Counted from the first letter of the stretch, positions 1 through 13,001 are shown. The stretch: DNA of 64,000 bases from Podaxis mareebaensis (GCA_018524725.1 JAEUWP010000138.1:62001-126000), one strand, 5' to 3'. Translations and numbers: made by a program. Notes: a model not told the origin generated them from the sequence alone.

Positions 1-814
1 ACTAATGTGCTCCGTATTCTCAGGCCGAGGACATTATACCAGTCTCAAGACCCCTCAATAGATATGAACGATATACAATTATGAGACCGAGGATAAGAAG
101 AACGGAGGCCAAGAGCTTCGTCTGAAACCCAAAAACCGATCCCAAACTTGATCTATGCTGATTTCATCTCCACACGTCTTCGTGCACAGTAGATTTCGGC
201 ATCACGAAGTGGTCATCATTAAATAACAATTGTCAACAGGACCACTTGCGCGAATGCTGACTGGGGTTTAAGTGCATATGCATGTCTCGTCTCCCGACTT
301 GACGGAAGACAGCTGCCAGAATACATTTAGACACCTAATTACAAACCGAGAGTGAATAACATTGCATTCATTGAGGAAGCTTTTGCTGTCGCGGTGCATT
401 GATCATGGTTCCAAAGCAGACACAACTTTAGACAAAACTGGCCGATTTCTTGGATTTCTGAGCTCTTGGACGTGGTGGTGGGCAAGAACGCCCAATTATT
501 TATAGTAAGGTGTAAGTTTACATCGTCACATGTACTAATTATATCCACATATGTACTCGTAGATACATACATGGATACATCTTCGCCTTCTACTTGCGTT
601 ATCTCCATTGTACTTTGATACGATCTTATATTCATAGCGAGCTTACGGGCTTCCCTCGGGATTTCGTGAGCCCAGCAATCAAGAATTGAGTTGAGTTGAG
701 AAAACTTCGCGGAGCCGGTGTACATATACTGGGGTCCTCCTTTTATCAGACCGTTCTTAAGGATATATTGTTTGATAATACATATATTTATGCGTTTTGT
801 AGTGCTTGGGAATG
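1..814. other. 3' flank of the mannosidase gene; no gene seen
   Basis: I see no convincing gene here. A 169-codon open frame on the minus strand (339-848) begins inside the last coding exon of the mannosidase in another frame. It has low-complexity, AT-rich codon content and no recognisable motif. The stretch probably holds the mannosidase 3' UTR and intergenic sequence. Confidence 0.5.
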
Positions 815-3246
815 CTACATGGTGATGTTGTATTCTTTCTTCTCCCAAGGACTCCAGTCGAATATCGGCAGTGGATGCGCTTCGGTGTTAAAGACCCAGT
901 CTTTGAGCGAAACGACTTCCTCGTCTTTGAACAGGATATATAGGTATTTGAGCCTGTGTGCGTTATATACCAAGCCAATTAGCGGGTTCAGGGAAAAATC
1001 AAGATAGGCTTACGTCTCTGCCATAAAAAAGCTAGTGGTGTCAAATGCGGTATTCAGCGGATGTCGAGGAGGCGAATTGCAGAAACGAACCTTGGCATCT
1101 CGTTCTTGTGCTGTGGATTCTCCCAGTCAACACCAGATACGCTCGCAAAACCATACTCTGTCTTGGCATGTTTCTCAATGGCCTCGAAAACGGACCTGTC
1201 ATGAACAACGATCAGGATTCTAGTAGATATGTCCAAGCTAGAGAGACATGCCATCCGCGTTCACGCCATTTAGTATCCCCAGTCAGCTTCCACATATAGA
1301 AGAACGTTTCGACGGTCTACGAAACATCAGTTGTCATCCCATGCGGATGCGGAGGAAAAACGAACCTCTGGTCTCAGTAAATATTCTGCCCTCATCGCCC
1401 TATATTCCCTCTTCTTCCAATCATCCTCGGCAACTCTCTCCGCGCGCTGTCCGGGCGCGGGAACGCCAGGCGGCACACCACCCTTTCTCCCCTCCTTCAC
1501 CCATTTCTCAACCTGAGTAACCCACAACCCCTCCTTCTCTTTCTCAGCCGCCAACCCATAATTCGTTCCATGCCCAGGACCATTGTGAAAACCATTCCCA
1601 TTGGAGTTGTACCAACTTCCAAAATCAACCATACGCACTTCGTCTGGGCCTAGGCCAGATTTTTGGTCGTGATACATGATCCAACAGGTTTCGGCAAGCC
1701 CTTCTGCAGCCCAGGTGTGGAGTTGTTTGTCTTTTTCCGTGTAAGATGCCGAGTCAGTTGTAGGTGAAGTTGAGAGGGTGTAGACACCAAGGGCGAGGAG
1801 GCCGGGGAAGAAGCACGAGAGGTGTTCAAGTTTATGCGTTGGAATACCATTGGATTTATCTGTTACATAGAGGAGGTGGCGCGTTGGTGTGATGTAGAGA
1901 AGGTTATTGATGACTCCATTAACGGAGCTTAGGTCTACGTTGGAAAATCAATGTAGAGTTAAACGATGAGAAGGAGGTTGTATGCGTACACAAATCGAGG
2001 ATATGTGGCTCGGATCTTGCAGTTAAGAGGTATTGCTTGAGAAGGTACTCGTGTGCGCTATCAGCAAATGCGCCCACTGAGTAATGTGCTGTTTTGGGTG
2101 AATGAATGAATGTGGGGTTTCTAACTAAGCACGTCATGAAGGACAACTACCGCTGTTCGGGCCGCCTGTTTCCATGCTCCACAATGTTGGGTATAAACCA
2201 GTAGTAATGTTCGCTTTATACATCAATTTCATAATGTTTTCCGTCTAGCAGGTAAGGCTCAGTGTTAGCCACGATACAAGTTACGAGGAAACCTACCTTG
2301 GTGAAATATTCGGTCCTGCCGGTTAGGTGTGCGAGATATTTGCTACGTCGGATATAAATGAAGCATAATAACCTGAATGATTATATGCGCACTATTCAAG
2401 TTGATTGCTCAAAGCTTCCGCCCATAACACACTCATGCTCCACCCGTCTTTGGTCTTACCACTATGGTATACCAGCTAACCAGTCAGTTGTTCGGTGACG
2501 GATCCAAAGACATGTAGGCTTACGTTACGGTATTAACGGCATATCTCGGAAATCCTGAGGGGGTATTGAACGCGGGAAGCAGCATCCGCCCTAGATCGTC
2601 GGCGCGGGAAAGAAGAACCGGCTCCCCAGATAATGCATATGCAGAGAGAAGACCTCCAAGGTAACGAATGATAGTTTCAAAAAATGGAGCATAATTTTCC
2701 TAGCACCCAATAAGGAATCAGCATAAATACCCTATCCCTCAGAGTCTCCCACCTCTTTTAAGGTAAAATTTGTTTTGGCAACGAAGCCAAGAGACTCACG
2801 AAACTCATCATATAGTCCCATCAGCCACATAGTGTCAAGAGCATCATAAAGAGTAACACCCCATCCGTTGAAACTGTAAACGGAAATTACAACGCTGTAA
2901 AAGGACAGATTGATGTACTTCACTTGTTGACCTTCCCTCCATCAACAGGTGTCAGTTCGTCCCAGCCTGCGGCATGCTTCTGGTATCCATTCCAGGCGTA
3001 TACGAAAGCGTCTCTGACTTTCTGTGCTCGCGTTTCCCATTGACTATTGTCAATGTGAGGCCTGGGTGGTGGTGGGTATGGACGAGGGGGTGAATATTTT
3101 TGGGGCTGTTTGTCAGACTCAGATTGATAAAGCCCATGGAACGGTATAGATGGAAGTGGAGCATAAAGAGGATAGAAGAAGACCCAGATCGCCACGAAAG
3201 CGGCGGCGACGAGGAAGAAGAGCCGATAGAGAGGACGACTGAACAT
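815..3246 (-). CDS. Mannosyl-oligosaccharide alpha-1,2-mannosidase, glycoside hydrolase family 47
   Basis: Class I mannosidase that trims alpha-1,2-mannose from N-glycans in the ER or Golgi, which matters for glycoprotein maturation and ER quality control. The start at 3246 gives a short cytosolic tail and then one hydrophobic anchor ([19 protein letters not shown]), a type II membrane topology. GH47 hallmarks follow in order: [103 protein letters not shown] and the C-terminal NTEAHPLP. The coding sequence is split by many short introns. The last two exons read EMPSFFMAET then [12 protein letters not shown], ending at TAG 815-817. One intron (1196-1251) needs a GC donor to keep frame. The family call is firm; ER versus Golgi location cannot be told from sequence, and some middle exon borders (about 1850-2700) are approximate. 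Confidence 0.93.
1196..1251 (-). other. GC-AG intron in the GH47 gene
   Basis: On the minus strand the exon ends in GGATG and the intron starts GCATGT and ends GACAG, 56 nt in all. Splicing here joins CGC GGA TG to G TCC GTT TTC, giving [12 protein letters not shown], which fits the family. Using the nearby GT three bases downstream breaks the frame. Confidence 0.75.
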
Positions 3247-3509
3247 AGTATGGAGCCAAGATAGAAGCTGAGGGTCAAGGTTGAGGAGGGTGTTGGGACG
3301 AGGTCCCTAAGGGGGAGAGAGGTACGTATGTACCTGGCGAGCGGTGATTTGTGAGGCCTGCGAGGTTTGGCTTGGCATGCCGGGACGACTTGCCGCCAAA
3401 AACTCGATGATCCGCGTGGAAACCATATTTGGTCAAACTTCTGGGGCCAAAGCCAATCAGTACTTCCTTCTCAGAATCTACAGAAAAATGCACACTGAAT
3501 AACTCTAAT

Positions 3510-4157
3510 CTAGTCGCAACTGCCGTCTGGAGGTCCATCCTTCCACCTCTCATCTACCTTGTTGCAGTCAAATGCCTCCTTCCCAAGCTTCTCGTTCACC
3601 TCGTTGTGCCTCTCGCACAGCCACCTGCTTAGCGCCGTCCTGCTGCTGACATCCGGTGGGTGTTTCGTCGTATCCTTCCCGAAGTCTTGGGCACACCATG
3701 TGCATGGGTATAACACCGGCAAAGAGTGAAGAAGTGCGAGCATATTCGCACGCTGCTTGGGCGTCGGTTTATCCGGATAATAGGCGGCAGTCGCGTGCAA
3801 AAACGTCCAAGTCGCACGCCCAAGTTGCTCGACGTCTGGTGGACAACCTGGGGGAGGTTCATCCGGTCGAATAGGAGCGATAGGTTGGGATTTTGCAGGA
3901 GTTCCTGCGTTCGTGGCAGTCGTCGAGGCAGTCCCGCCGGCGAGAGCTGCCATCATCCCCGTTACTGACGGCTGCCCTCTGGAAGCACTTGTTCGACTCT
4001 TTTTGTGTTCGTCGGATTCAATGTTGCTCGAATTCCGGGGTTTCCAATTGCGGAACGCCGTGCAGATTTTGCAGGGTTTACCATCTGGACCTATGACCAT
4101 TCCTGGCGGAAGAGATGGTTTCTTCGAGTCGCTTTTGGTAGCATCCTCTGCTGCCAT
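3510..4157 (-). CDS. ERV1: Erv1/ALR-type FAD-linked sulfhydryl oxidase
   Basis: Single-exon gene, 215 residues. Erv1 reoxidises Mia40 in the mitochondrial intermembrane space, passing electrons through FAD to cytochrome c or oxygen, and so drives disulfide-coupled import of small proteins. Visible features: an N-terminal shuttle pair C29-K-I-C32, a low-complexity linker, then the Erv domain beginning CPPDVEQLGRATWTFLHATA with the FAD-contacting WTFLH segment. The active-site pair is C152-T-W-C155 (CTWCAQDF), and a likely structural pair is C181/C198 near HNEVNEKLGK. This cysteine layout and spacing match yeast Erv1 rather than ER-resident Erv2, which carries a signal peptide that is absent here. 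Divergently transcribed from the carnitine acetyltransferase gene across 228 bp, so two mitochondrial genes share a promoter region. Confidence 0.94.
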   Translation of the reverse strand: MAAEDATKSDSKKPSLPPGMVIGPDGKPCKICTAFRNWKPRNSSNIESDEHKKSRTSASRGQPSVTGMMAALAGGTASTTATNAGTPAKSQPIAPIRPDEPPPGCPPDVEQLGRATWTFLHATAAYYPDKPTPKQRANMLALLHSLPVLYPCTWCAQDFGKDTTKHPPDVSSRTALSRWLCERHNEVNEKLGKEAFDCNKVDERWKDGPPDGSCD

Positions 4158-4385
4158 TGGACAAAGTAGGCGTGGAGATTAGAACGACTTGGCCTCGTCA
4201 AGCAAACTCCTCCCACTGTATGTCAGCAAAGTAACTTAATAATAACTCGAGTTCTCACGTGACTAACATCATCGCTTCCGGCCGAACATGCATCCTGCAT
4301 CAGACCCGGAATCAGCTGAAAGAGACCCGGCTTTTGTGACGGATGTTTATAGCCTTATGAATACTTCGCCAGTCGTGCTCTGAAA
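4158..4385. promoter_or_regulatory. Divergent promoter region, ERV1 / carnitine acetyltransferase
   Basis: 228 bp between two start codons pointing away from each other. It contains a palindromic E-box CACGTG at 4256-4261. No clear TATA box is seen. The sharing of control elements is inferred from layout. Confidence 0.5.
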
Positions 4386-6778
4386 ATGATGTTGATGCGC
4401 CATTCGCGGCGTTGTCTTCCCTTTGCTCGGCCAACTTCGTGTCTCTGGCGATCGATGGCGACTTCTACCATTAGGCTCACCCAACGACCTGCAAACTGGA
4501 AAGCCGCAGCCCCTGACTTGCCTTCTAATGTCACGTTCGCCGCGCAATCGAAACTTCCAAAGCTGCCGGTGCCAAATTTATCTGATACCCTCGGACGGTT
4601 GAAGGAGAGTTTGAAGCCTATCGCTTGGTCCGACGCGGAATTTCGGGCGGTTTCCGAGAAGATTGACGAATTTGGTGCCGGGAAGGGCAATGAGCTGCAG
4701 GAGAGATTGCTCAAGCACAACGAGAAGACCCGGCATTGGTTAGAGCAATGGTGGGATGACACGGGCTATCTTGGTTATAGGGACTCGGTATGCTCTACGC
4801 CTATACTCTTGATCCTGGGCCAACTGAGTATCCCTCCACCAGGTCATCATCAACGTATCCTACTACTGTGCGTAACCATCGCACGCTACTCTTTGGCTTA
4901 CCATTGACGTGACGCGTAGATGGCTTTGATTCGCAACCTGCCCACCTGCCCCAGAGTTCTGCTGGTCGGGCAGCTACTATTGCTCGAGGTGCCATGATTT
5001 TCCGCCAACAACTCAAACAAGGGTCGATTACACCCGAAGCCACCAAGGAGGGACCTCTTTGTATGGATACCTACAGGTGAGATACCGTGGGTGTCGATCG
5101 CCAGTATTATATCTGACCTCTCTTGGCGAATAGATGGATGTTTGACTGTTGCCGTGTGCCAGGACCTGAAGGGTTGGACTGGAGCGTTTCGTACGCGAAG
5201 GAGGGCGAAACTGGCAACACTGGACACATCATCGTTATGAGGAAAAACAGGCTTTGGAAGGTTAATGCTACGCACAACGGAAGGATCCTTGGAACCAATG
5301 AGCTTGAAAAGTGAGACTGGGTTCATGTTCTGGGAGTGTCCTCGCTGACACCCGTAAAGGCAGATTCGGTACATTTACGACAATACGACTGAAGAATACC
5401 CCGGTGTTGGCATTTTGACCGCTTCGAACCGCGATATTTGGGCCAAGGTACGGGCTCGAGTGCAAGCACTATCACCTAGAGATGTAATTGTCTCCCTGCG
5501 CAGGATTATAACGAGCTTGCATCGACGCCCAAGAACTCCAAGAACCTTCACGAGATCCAGTCTGCTGCGTTCATCATCTCTCTGGACGAATCCAAACCTT
5601 CCGATTTCACTCACCACTCTCGCGCGCTATGGCACGGCGACGTTGTCAACGGCACCCCACGGGGACTTCGTAACCGTTGGTCTGACAAGCCGGTCAATTT
5701 CGTCGTCTTCGATAATGCCCAGGCAGGACTTGTCGGCGAGCACTCGGTGATGGATGGAACACCCACTGTTCGGTTGTGTGATGACGTTCTGGACCTTGTA
5801 TATGATCCGAAGTTCGACCATGGCCCGCTGGCCTCCTCTGAAACTCCTATGCCTGAACCGTTGGACTTCGATGTCTCACCTGCTACAACCGAAGCCATCG
5901 CCAAAGCCGACGCTGCCGCCCGTGAACTTATTGAGAGCCAAGCCTTAAACTTCCACAGGACCAAGTATGGCAAAGCAACCATCAAGAAGTTCGGCGTTTC
6001 TCCGGATTCGTGGGCACAAATGATTGTGCAGTTGGCCTTTAGGAGGTTGTTGGGTGAGAAGAAGAGATATGGAGGCACTTATGAGGCTGCAACTACAAGG
6101 AAGTTTTACAAGGGAAGGACGGAGGCAATCAGAGTCGTGACGAGTGATGCGGATGCTTGGGTCGAGAGCATGGACGATGTGAGCGCGACCAATGAAGAGA
6201 GGAAGAGGCTGTTTGATGCTGCAACGAAGAAGCATGTCGCACTTGCGAAGGCTGCTGGGAATGGACAGGGTGTTGATCGTCATATGTTTGGTGAGACGTT
6301 TGATCATAAATTTTGGATTGGAAGCACAGGTATACTGACAGAATTGGATCTGCAGGTTTGAAGAAGCTCTTGCAACCAGGTGAAGAGGTTCCCGCCCTAT
6401 TCAACGACCCCGTCTTCCAGAGGTCGAGTTACTGGTGTTTGAGCACTTCAGCTATTTTCTCGAAGCACTTCCCCGTTTATGGTTGGGGAGAGGTATGCTC
6501 TGTACTCCCCCATCCATTCGGCACTATGCTTACTTGTCCTCCTCAAGGTTGTCCCTGACGGCTTCGGAGTTGCGTATATGACCGGTTTTGACGGTTGGTT
6601 CCTTCTCTTACTTCTTCATTTCATTTATATCTTGACTACACTCGTAGACTATCTGCAATATACCATCACCTCGAGAAAGGAAATGCCTAATGAGGAATTC
6701 GTCAAGGAGATTGCCAAGGCCGCTGAGGACCTGTATAATCTCCATACCACCACGCAGGCTCCTAAGGCCAAGTTGTAA
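4386..6778 (+). CDS. CAT2: Carnitine O-acetyltransferase, mitochondrial/peroxisomal
   Basis: Transfers acetyl groups between CoA and carnitine so that acetyl units can cross organelle membranes. The start at 4386 gives a basic, Arg-rich leader (MMLMRHSRRCLPFARPTSC) typical of a mitochondrial presequence. The catalytic HxxxD is present as GEHSVMDGTPTVRL, with His at 5741-5743. Other family segments include GPEGLDWSVSY, GHIIVMRKNRLWK, CoA/carnitine-site segments YGGTYEAATTRKFYKGRTE and YWCLSTS, and a C-terminal portion ending in APKAKL. The final AKL is a type 1 peroxisomal signal. An in-frame ATG at 4455 (Met24) lies just after the leader and could make a peroxisome-only form, as known for yeast Cat2. 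About eight exons, including one of 25 nt (4843-4867). Symbol by similarity to yeast. Confidence 0.93.
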
Positions 6779-8135
6779 GTATACTTCACAGGTTGTAAAA
6801 TGTGAAATTTGTAAATGACGATGCTTTCTGGAAAACTAGCTAATTGCGGGTGCTGGGGGATATTGGGTCGGGGGGACACTATCTACATGGGTGAATTCTT
6901 GTAGACTAAGTTTCCGTTAATCCATAAGGGCGAGCACCAACGCCTCGACAAACCTGGCCACTCTGATGCAAATGTTGTGTCAGAGGATGGGACACTATCG
7001 TCCTTGGTTTGCGGCTGTGTTCCCTGCCTCCTGTGATAGCCACTGTAGCAGTGATTGGTTAGCGATCATAGTGGCTGGTCGAAAGTTGCCTGTTTTACAG
7101 CTTCGGTTCTATAAGGAGGGAATAACGAGGTACATAGCTAACGTTTCACCGGGGTTCCACGGTCCTTAAGCAGCACCTATGCTACAGGCTGTGCTTGAAG
7201 GTAGGCTTCGGCGCTATGCATAACGTGTTATAAATTTCCTTTCAGTTTATCGCGTGGTGCTCGGCATCCGCACAGATCGACATTACTTGTTCGGTCGCAT
7301 GGGAACAAGACCTCGATATTAAACGCGAAATCCCTGTATACAACTCCATTGGATCCATTAAGGTCTCAATGCTATGGATCAGCCTCACCGTCCCTCGGTG
7401 GTGGATCTGGGTTGGGGGTTGATTCGGTATGTGAATAGCCAAACTAACCCCCGAGACTCTAACTGATCACAGATTGTTGCAGGACATAGCCCCGAACACC
7501 GCTTAAGCCATCGGACGTCAGTGAGTGATATATGCCTGATATCTCTTGGAGTCAGTCAGGGTTCTTGGTAGAAATTCAGAATGCTATTTACGTTCTCTAG
7601 TGAACCAGTGTTAGCTGCACAGGGACAGGGTGATAATTGGACCTCGTGATGCATCTGATGATGTGGCCATGTCCGAAATTTGACTAGAGAGTGGAGATTA
7701 GCGTGAGTTATGTACGTGCGGCGCTAATGGTCTTGTTCGGTGCCGGCCTGTGAACAGACAGCATGAACATACTGGGACGCCTGCTGCTCCACGTTGGGCA
7801 ATTGAGGATTTGAGAGTCGATAAATCAGGACTGTCCTTGTGCAAATCGGGACTGTGTTACGCGGACAAGACGGACATGCATGGGGATAAATACAATGCAA
7901 CGAACATGGTTCAAGCGGTTGGTGAACAAATGTCTGAGTTTCGGGTTGTCGAGGGCGTTATGTCGTGACGGGTGAAGGCGTCACACCCGTGACGCGGGTG
8001 AAGAGTTGGGCAATCATCCCAAGCTGTCATTCTATCCTCTGGCACATCTCGTTGTCATACCTGCTCTCAACGCTCACATACCTATCGCTTTGCCCACACC
8101 CTACGCGGCAAGCAAACCTTTGTTGGCTCTGAGCC
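6779..8135. other. Intergenic, 1.36 kb, no gene seen
   Basis: Contains the carnitine acetyltransferase 3' UTR and the upstream region of the LIM-RhoGAP gene. Only short open frames of up to about 72 codons occur, none with a recognisable motif or a credible splice partner. Confidence 0.5.
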
Positions 8136-11100
8136 ATGAGCAAAGAGCACGATCTCGGACGGGCTCCGTCGCCATGGAACAACGCAATGTCACCTACGAA
8201 TACCCCTGCAGTATCTGCCGACAGTGAAGCGGCTCGAAGTCACCAAAACCAAGGTCAACCACTACAACAACAGAGAAATACTTATAATCCAACTCCACCA
8301 AATACTGCTCGCCCTCCAGAGCGTCCAGGTGTCCCCACAAGATCAGCAACGTTTGGCACACCGGATCCCGATCGTAATCTCTCCTCTAACGTCTGGTTCC
8401 CTCAGAGTCGTAGCGAAGACCTTAATCACAGCATGTCTTCGTCTCCTCAGAGCACCAGCTATCTCGCAACTTCTCCGAGACCATCCCCGGCCTTCCTTTC
8501 CTCAGCTGGGAGCAGCAGGCCGTCTACACCTGGAGGCACGCAGAACCTTAAACCGCGTTCATCTTCCGGGCATTCTGATGATTCAGATCAGCATCTGAGT
8601 GTTAACTCTCATGCATCTGCCTATTCTGTATCCTCATCTCAATCCAACGCCGTCAAGCAAACAAGCGTCGCTTCCTCGACATCAAGTAGCCTGGCCTCGA
8701 CGTGAGTCCCGATCATTTCAATTACGGAAACCCATGGTTATGCGGCATCTTGGTTGAATTCGTCCTAACCTGTGATTTTTCGCAGAACATGTTCGGCTTG
8801 TGGAAAGGTCATGCAAGGCCAATTTGTTCGTGCCCTTGGCACTGTTTTTCATTTGAACTGTTTCAAGTGCATGGTGTGTTGGCTGTGTTTGCTATGGCGT
8901 TAATGTCGGGCTCATTTTATGACGACAGGACTGCGGTGAAGTGGTGGCCCAAAAATTCTTCCCAATTGAGGGCTCCGAGGGAAAGCAGCTTCCGCTGTGT
9001 GAACGGGATTATTTCCGGAGGTTGAATCTCATATGCGCCAAATGTGGTTCGGCCCTGAGGGGGAGTTATATTACCGCTTGCAGTGAGTTGTCGAGCGCAA
9101 CTTTGATTTCCTTTACATTCATCTGATTAACACAATCTCAGACAAGAAATTCCACGTCGAACATTTCACATGTTCTGTTTGTCCTACGTTGTTCGGTCCG
9201 CAGGACTCTTATTATGAACATGAGGGGGATGTCTACTGCCACTTTCATTACTCGACCAGGTTTGCGACAAAATGTGCTGGATGCAACAGCGCCATCCTGA
9301 AGCAGTTCGTGGAAATTAACCGTAATATGCGAGATGAATGTTGGCACCCGGAATGTTACATGATTAATAAGGTGAGTGATTTTGGCATGATTTTGGCAAG
9401 CCAGACATTAAACAACGTTCTCATCGCCTTTTCGGTTCGCAGTTCTGGAATGTCAAAGTCGTATCGAGGCGGCCAACGAGCACACCTTCAGCTGAGGGAG
9501 AGTCACACGAGCCTGTTTATCTCGAGGAAGAGCGAAGAGAGAATCCAGCGTCTTTGAAGGAGAAACAAGTCCGCATGGAACAGCAAGTTTATCGCATCTG
9601 GACGTGCGTACTTCTCTTCGTGATATGAGATAGTATTTCCTAAATGATCACTTGTAGGGTTCTATCGGCGTTCGAGGAATCTAGTGCGGCGTGCATTTCG
9701 GACATGTTGCGACAAGTTAGCAACGGACAGTACTTGGATGCAATTCGCATGGCAGAGAAGTTCATTCTCCACGTCGAGGTGCTGTTTGCAACGATTGATG
9801 ACTTAGAGTTCCATTTTGGCCGGCTTGGGATGAAAGGTTCGTGTTTTCTTCTTGAATCCAAGAAAAAGCCCTCAGCCTGTAAGTAGGCATGTCTCACGTT
9901 CGTGAGGCTCGCATGCTGTGCAGGAAGACCGTTGAACTTTTCACATTATTGTCACACACCCAAGAAACTGGCGCTCGGCGGATGGGCATGACGCAAGAAC
10001 TGTTAGCGTTGGTGACGGGCCTTGCACACTATTTGAAAATCTTAATCAGGATTGCACTGACGGGAGCACTGAAATTGGAGCGGGAGCAGAGTGTACGGGA
10101 GGCAATGACGTCGTTTTTGGACAAGCTTCACTTGCTTGCAGTTCAAGGAGGTAATCCGGCTGCTCGGAGGATGATCAAGGGTTATCATGGGGAGACGCCA
10201 TCCAACTCCCAAACCAACCATGGGACACAAGGGGTTACCTACGGCTTTCGAAGTTTAGCGCCAGAAAATGCTGGAGAATCGCCATTCTCACCGTCCGCTA
10301 TACGGGACAATCGTGTATCTTCCCAAAACCCACCTTCAGACTTGTGTGTCAAATGCAATCAAACAGTAGAAGAGGACTGCGTGAGGTTGGGCACGTACCA
10401 ACGGTGGCATTCCAATTGCATACAATGCACAGTCTGCGGCAAGGTGGCACTAGTACCCGTTTCCAAGGAGCAGTCGTCGAAAAGTGGGGACGAGAGGGAT
10501 CCGAAGGAGACTGCGAATCAACCAGCGAAGCCTTCTACTGCACGAAGACCGCCAGCCAATGTTGGAATATTCGTTTATGATCCCGACTCAAGAGTAGACA
10601 CGCCTTCCTTTGGCGAGGTACCTGCAGTGATTTATTGCACGGAGCATGCGCCACTCAACTGTAAAGGCGGGTTCCAACCTGTACAACGCCTCGAGCAATA
10701 TGCATTTTTACTCAATGTTGCGCTGAGGCGATTGTATCTCTTGCTGAAAAGGCAGGGCGTTGTTCCGCTATCACCAGGTGAATACTTCTCATGCATATCT
10801 CAACGGAGTGCTTACCGCTTTGTAGTTGTCGCTTCACATGGGGAGCTTGCTTCCCCTACGAACGCCTCCGACGCTTATCGCAATTCCGAATATCGTCGCG
10901 TGACCAACGTTGAGCGTAAATTATCTGCGACAGCTCGTCTGCCCAAGCGATCAACTATCATCGAAAGTCCTGCTGGCAAGATTGCTCACCCTTCCGATGC
11001 TGGACAACACGGACAAAGACCACAGGATCACCCTGGTCAGCAACAACAATATGTCAATGGCGGTCAAAGCGTTCCACCACCTTCAAATCCTTACCATGTT

Positions 11101-13001
11101 CAGCCGCACCTTACACAGCAGCAACAACACCTACCGCAACAACAAGAATCCCTGCTCCCATATAACCAACCTCCTTCATCGCATACCCCTTCCCCTGCCC
11201 AGTCACCCCCTGCGCAATATGCTAAACCTAACCTTGCTAAACTCCCTCTTGACACTCATTCTGGCCAGGCCCTACGACCCTCATTCGCTCGTAACAACAC
11301 CGAAGTTATGATCTTGGAAGATAGTACACCAAACTCACCAACTGGAGGAGATGACAACCAGGTAACTCCAGCGAACGATGGCAAGACCTTTTCGTTGGGT
11401 GATATCCATTCCATTGTGGAGGCGGCGCAGGCACGCGAGCAACGCCGCTCTCTGCCACGAGAGACATCCCTTCCGTATATCGCCGAGCTGAGCGCACTCG
11501 AGTTAGCAATTGTCAAACATTTCGCCGTCCTCGCCTTAATGCGATCGCCGTTGAAGGATCACTTTGATTTGGATGAGTTGTTGGAGATGGTCGAGCCGAA
11601 AAAGAGCAATTTCTGGCAAAAGCTGTTCAAGGGAGATAAAAAGAACATCAAAAAGAAAGGTAATGACATATCACGCTCCCATACGGATCAGCTCTCAGCC
11701 TTTAATAGGAGTGTTTGGTGAACGGCTTGAGGTTTTGGTCGAAAGGGAAGGTGTGGATTCGCTCCTTGGTGCAAGTGAGGCTCCTTTGCGAGTGCCAAGT
11801 TTCATTGACGATGTCATTTCTGCAATGAGGACCATGGGTGAGGATTCTAGGGCAATCCAGCATTCAACACGTGTCTGACTCGATTGCACCCCAGATATGT
11901 CGGTGGAGGGCATCTTCCGTAAAAATGGCAACATCAGGCGTCTGAATGCAACGATGGAAGCAATTGATCGTGATCCATCCTCAGTGGATTTCACTCAGGA
12001 CAATCCGGTGCAGTTGGCTGCCCTCCTGAAGAAATTCCTGGGAGGACTTCCGGAGCCCTTGATGACATTCAAGCTTCATCGCTTGTTCGTGGCTTCACAA
12101 AGTAACTATTATCCGTTCTTGGTTTCTGCCGAACTGAGCTGGTTTTGCTGCAGATCTGCCATCGGATGAAGAGCGCAAGCGTTACCTCCACCTTATATCG
12201 CTCATCATGCCGAAACCTCATCGTGATACCATGGAGGTCTTGTTCGTATTCCTCAAGTGGGTTGCGTCGTTTGCGCATATGGACTCCGAGACTGGTAACT
12301 TGATGGATCTTCCCAACCTTGCAACTGTGATTGCTCCGAGCATTATGAGGGCACGTGGTCGTGACCCGATGCGCGACGAGACTTTTGGGGCACTCAAGGT
12401 TGTCACTAACCTATTGGAAAACCAAGACGAGTTCTTCCTCGTTCCAGAAGAACTTGTTCCAGTTTTGCAAGATCAGGAGTACTTCACGAATTCCATGGAA
12501 CTTCCAGGAAAAGAATTCCTCAAGAAATGTGAAACCTATATGAAAGTCAAGGGCATGAACGGTCGGGTTCCACCTTCCAATGGACAGTACAATGGTATGG
12601 CCAATGGGACCCCTCGACACACCCCCATGGTAGCTTCACCGACTTCAGAGCGTCCACCGCCTAATACCGCTTTTGGTCCGGGTCCCCGGGACATCAGACA
12701 GCAACCACCCTCCCAACATCCATACCCAATGCAGACTGGTATGCCCCAAACACACGACGCGCATATATCCCCTAGTTCACCATCTTTGCCGCAGGGCATG
12801 GTGCAGAACTTACAGCGGACACCGCCAATGGACGAATGGCAGCCACCACCTCGACTGCGTGACCCCAATGCGCCGCCGTCTCGGCCACCCTCGTTCTCCG
12901 ACACCCCTCGCCCGAGCTTTGATCATACCCAGGGATCATCGTCTTCACCGAATGTTTCTTCTGCAAACGGCTACCCGTCTGCAGTGCGACAACGTACATG
13001 A
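8136..13001 (+). CDS. LRG1: LIM domain Rho GTPase-activating protein, Lrg1/Rga type
   Basis: Switches off Rho-family GTPases; yeast Lrg1 acts on Rho1 and so restrains cell-wall synthesis and the Pkc1-MAPK pathway. After a Ser/Pro-rich N-terminus come tandem zinc-binding LIM modules: CSACGKVMQGQF, then CAKCGSALRGSY...CSVCPTLFG, then CAGCNSAILKQF. A helical segment follows, then another LIM-like module (CVKCNQTVEEDC...CTVCGKV), a Gln/Pro-rich linker and the RhoGAP domain (about 11650-12470). The RhoGAP starts GVFGERLEVLVERE; GIFRKNGNIRRLN carries the arginine-finger position, followed by KKFLGGLPEPLM and NLATVIAPSIMR. The C-terminus is a long Pro/Ser-rich tail ending at 13001. LIM domains combined with this RhoGAP sequence point to Lrg1 rather than Rga1/2, but the GTPase target is inferred. 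Multiple short introns; the start at 8136 is the first in-frame ATG. Confidence 0.88.

Noticed and set aside
339..848. 169-codon minus-strand open frame
   Set aside because: Its start overlaps the last mannosidase exon in another frame, and the sequence shows no domain or credible codon pattern.
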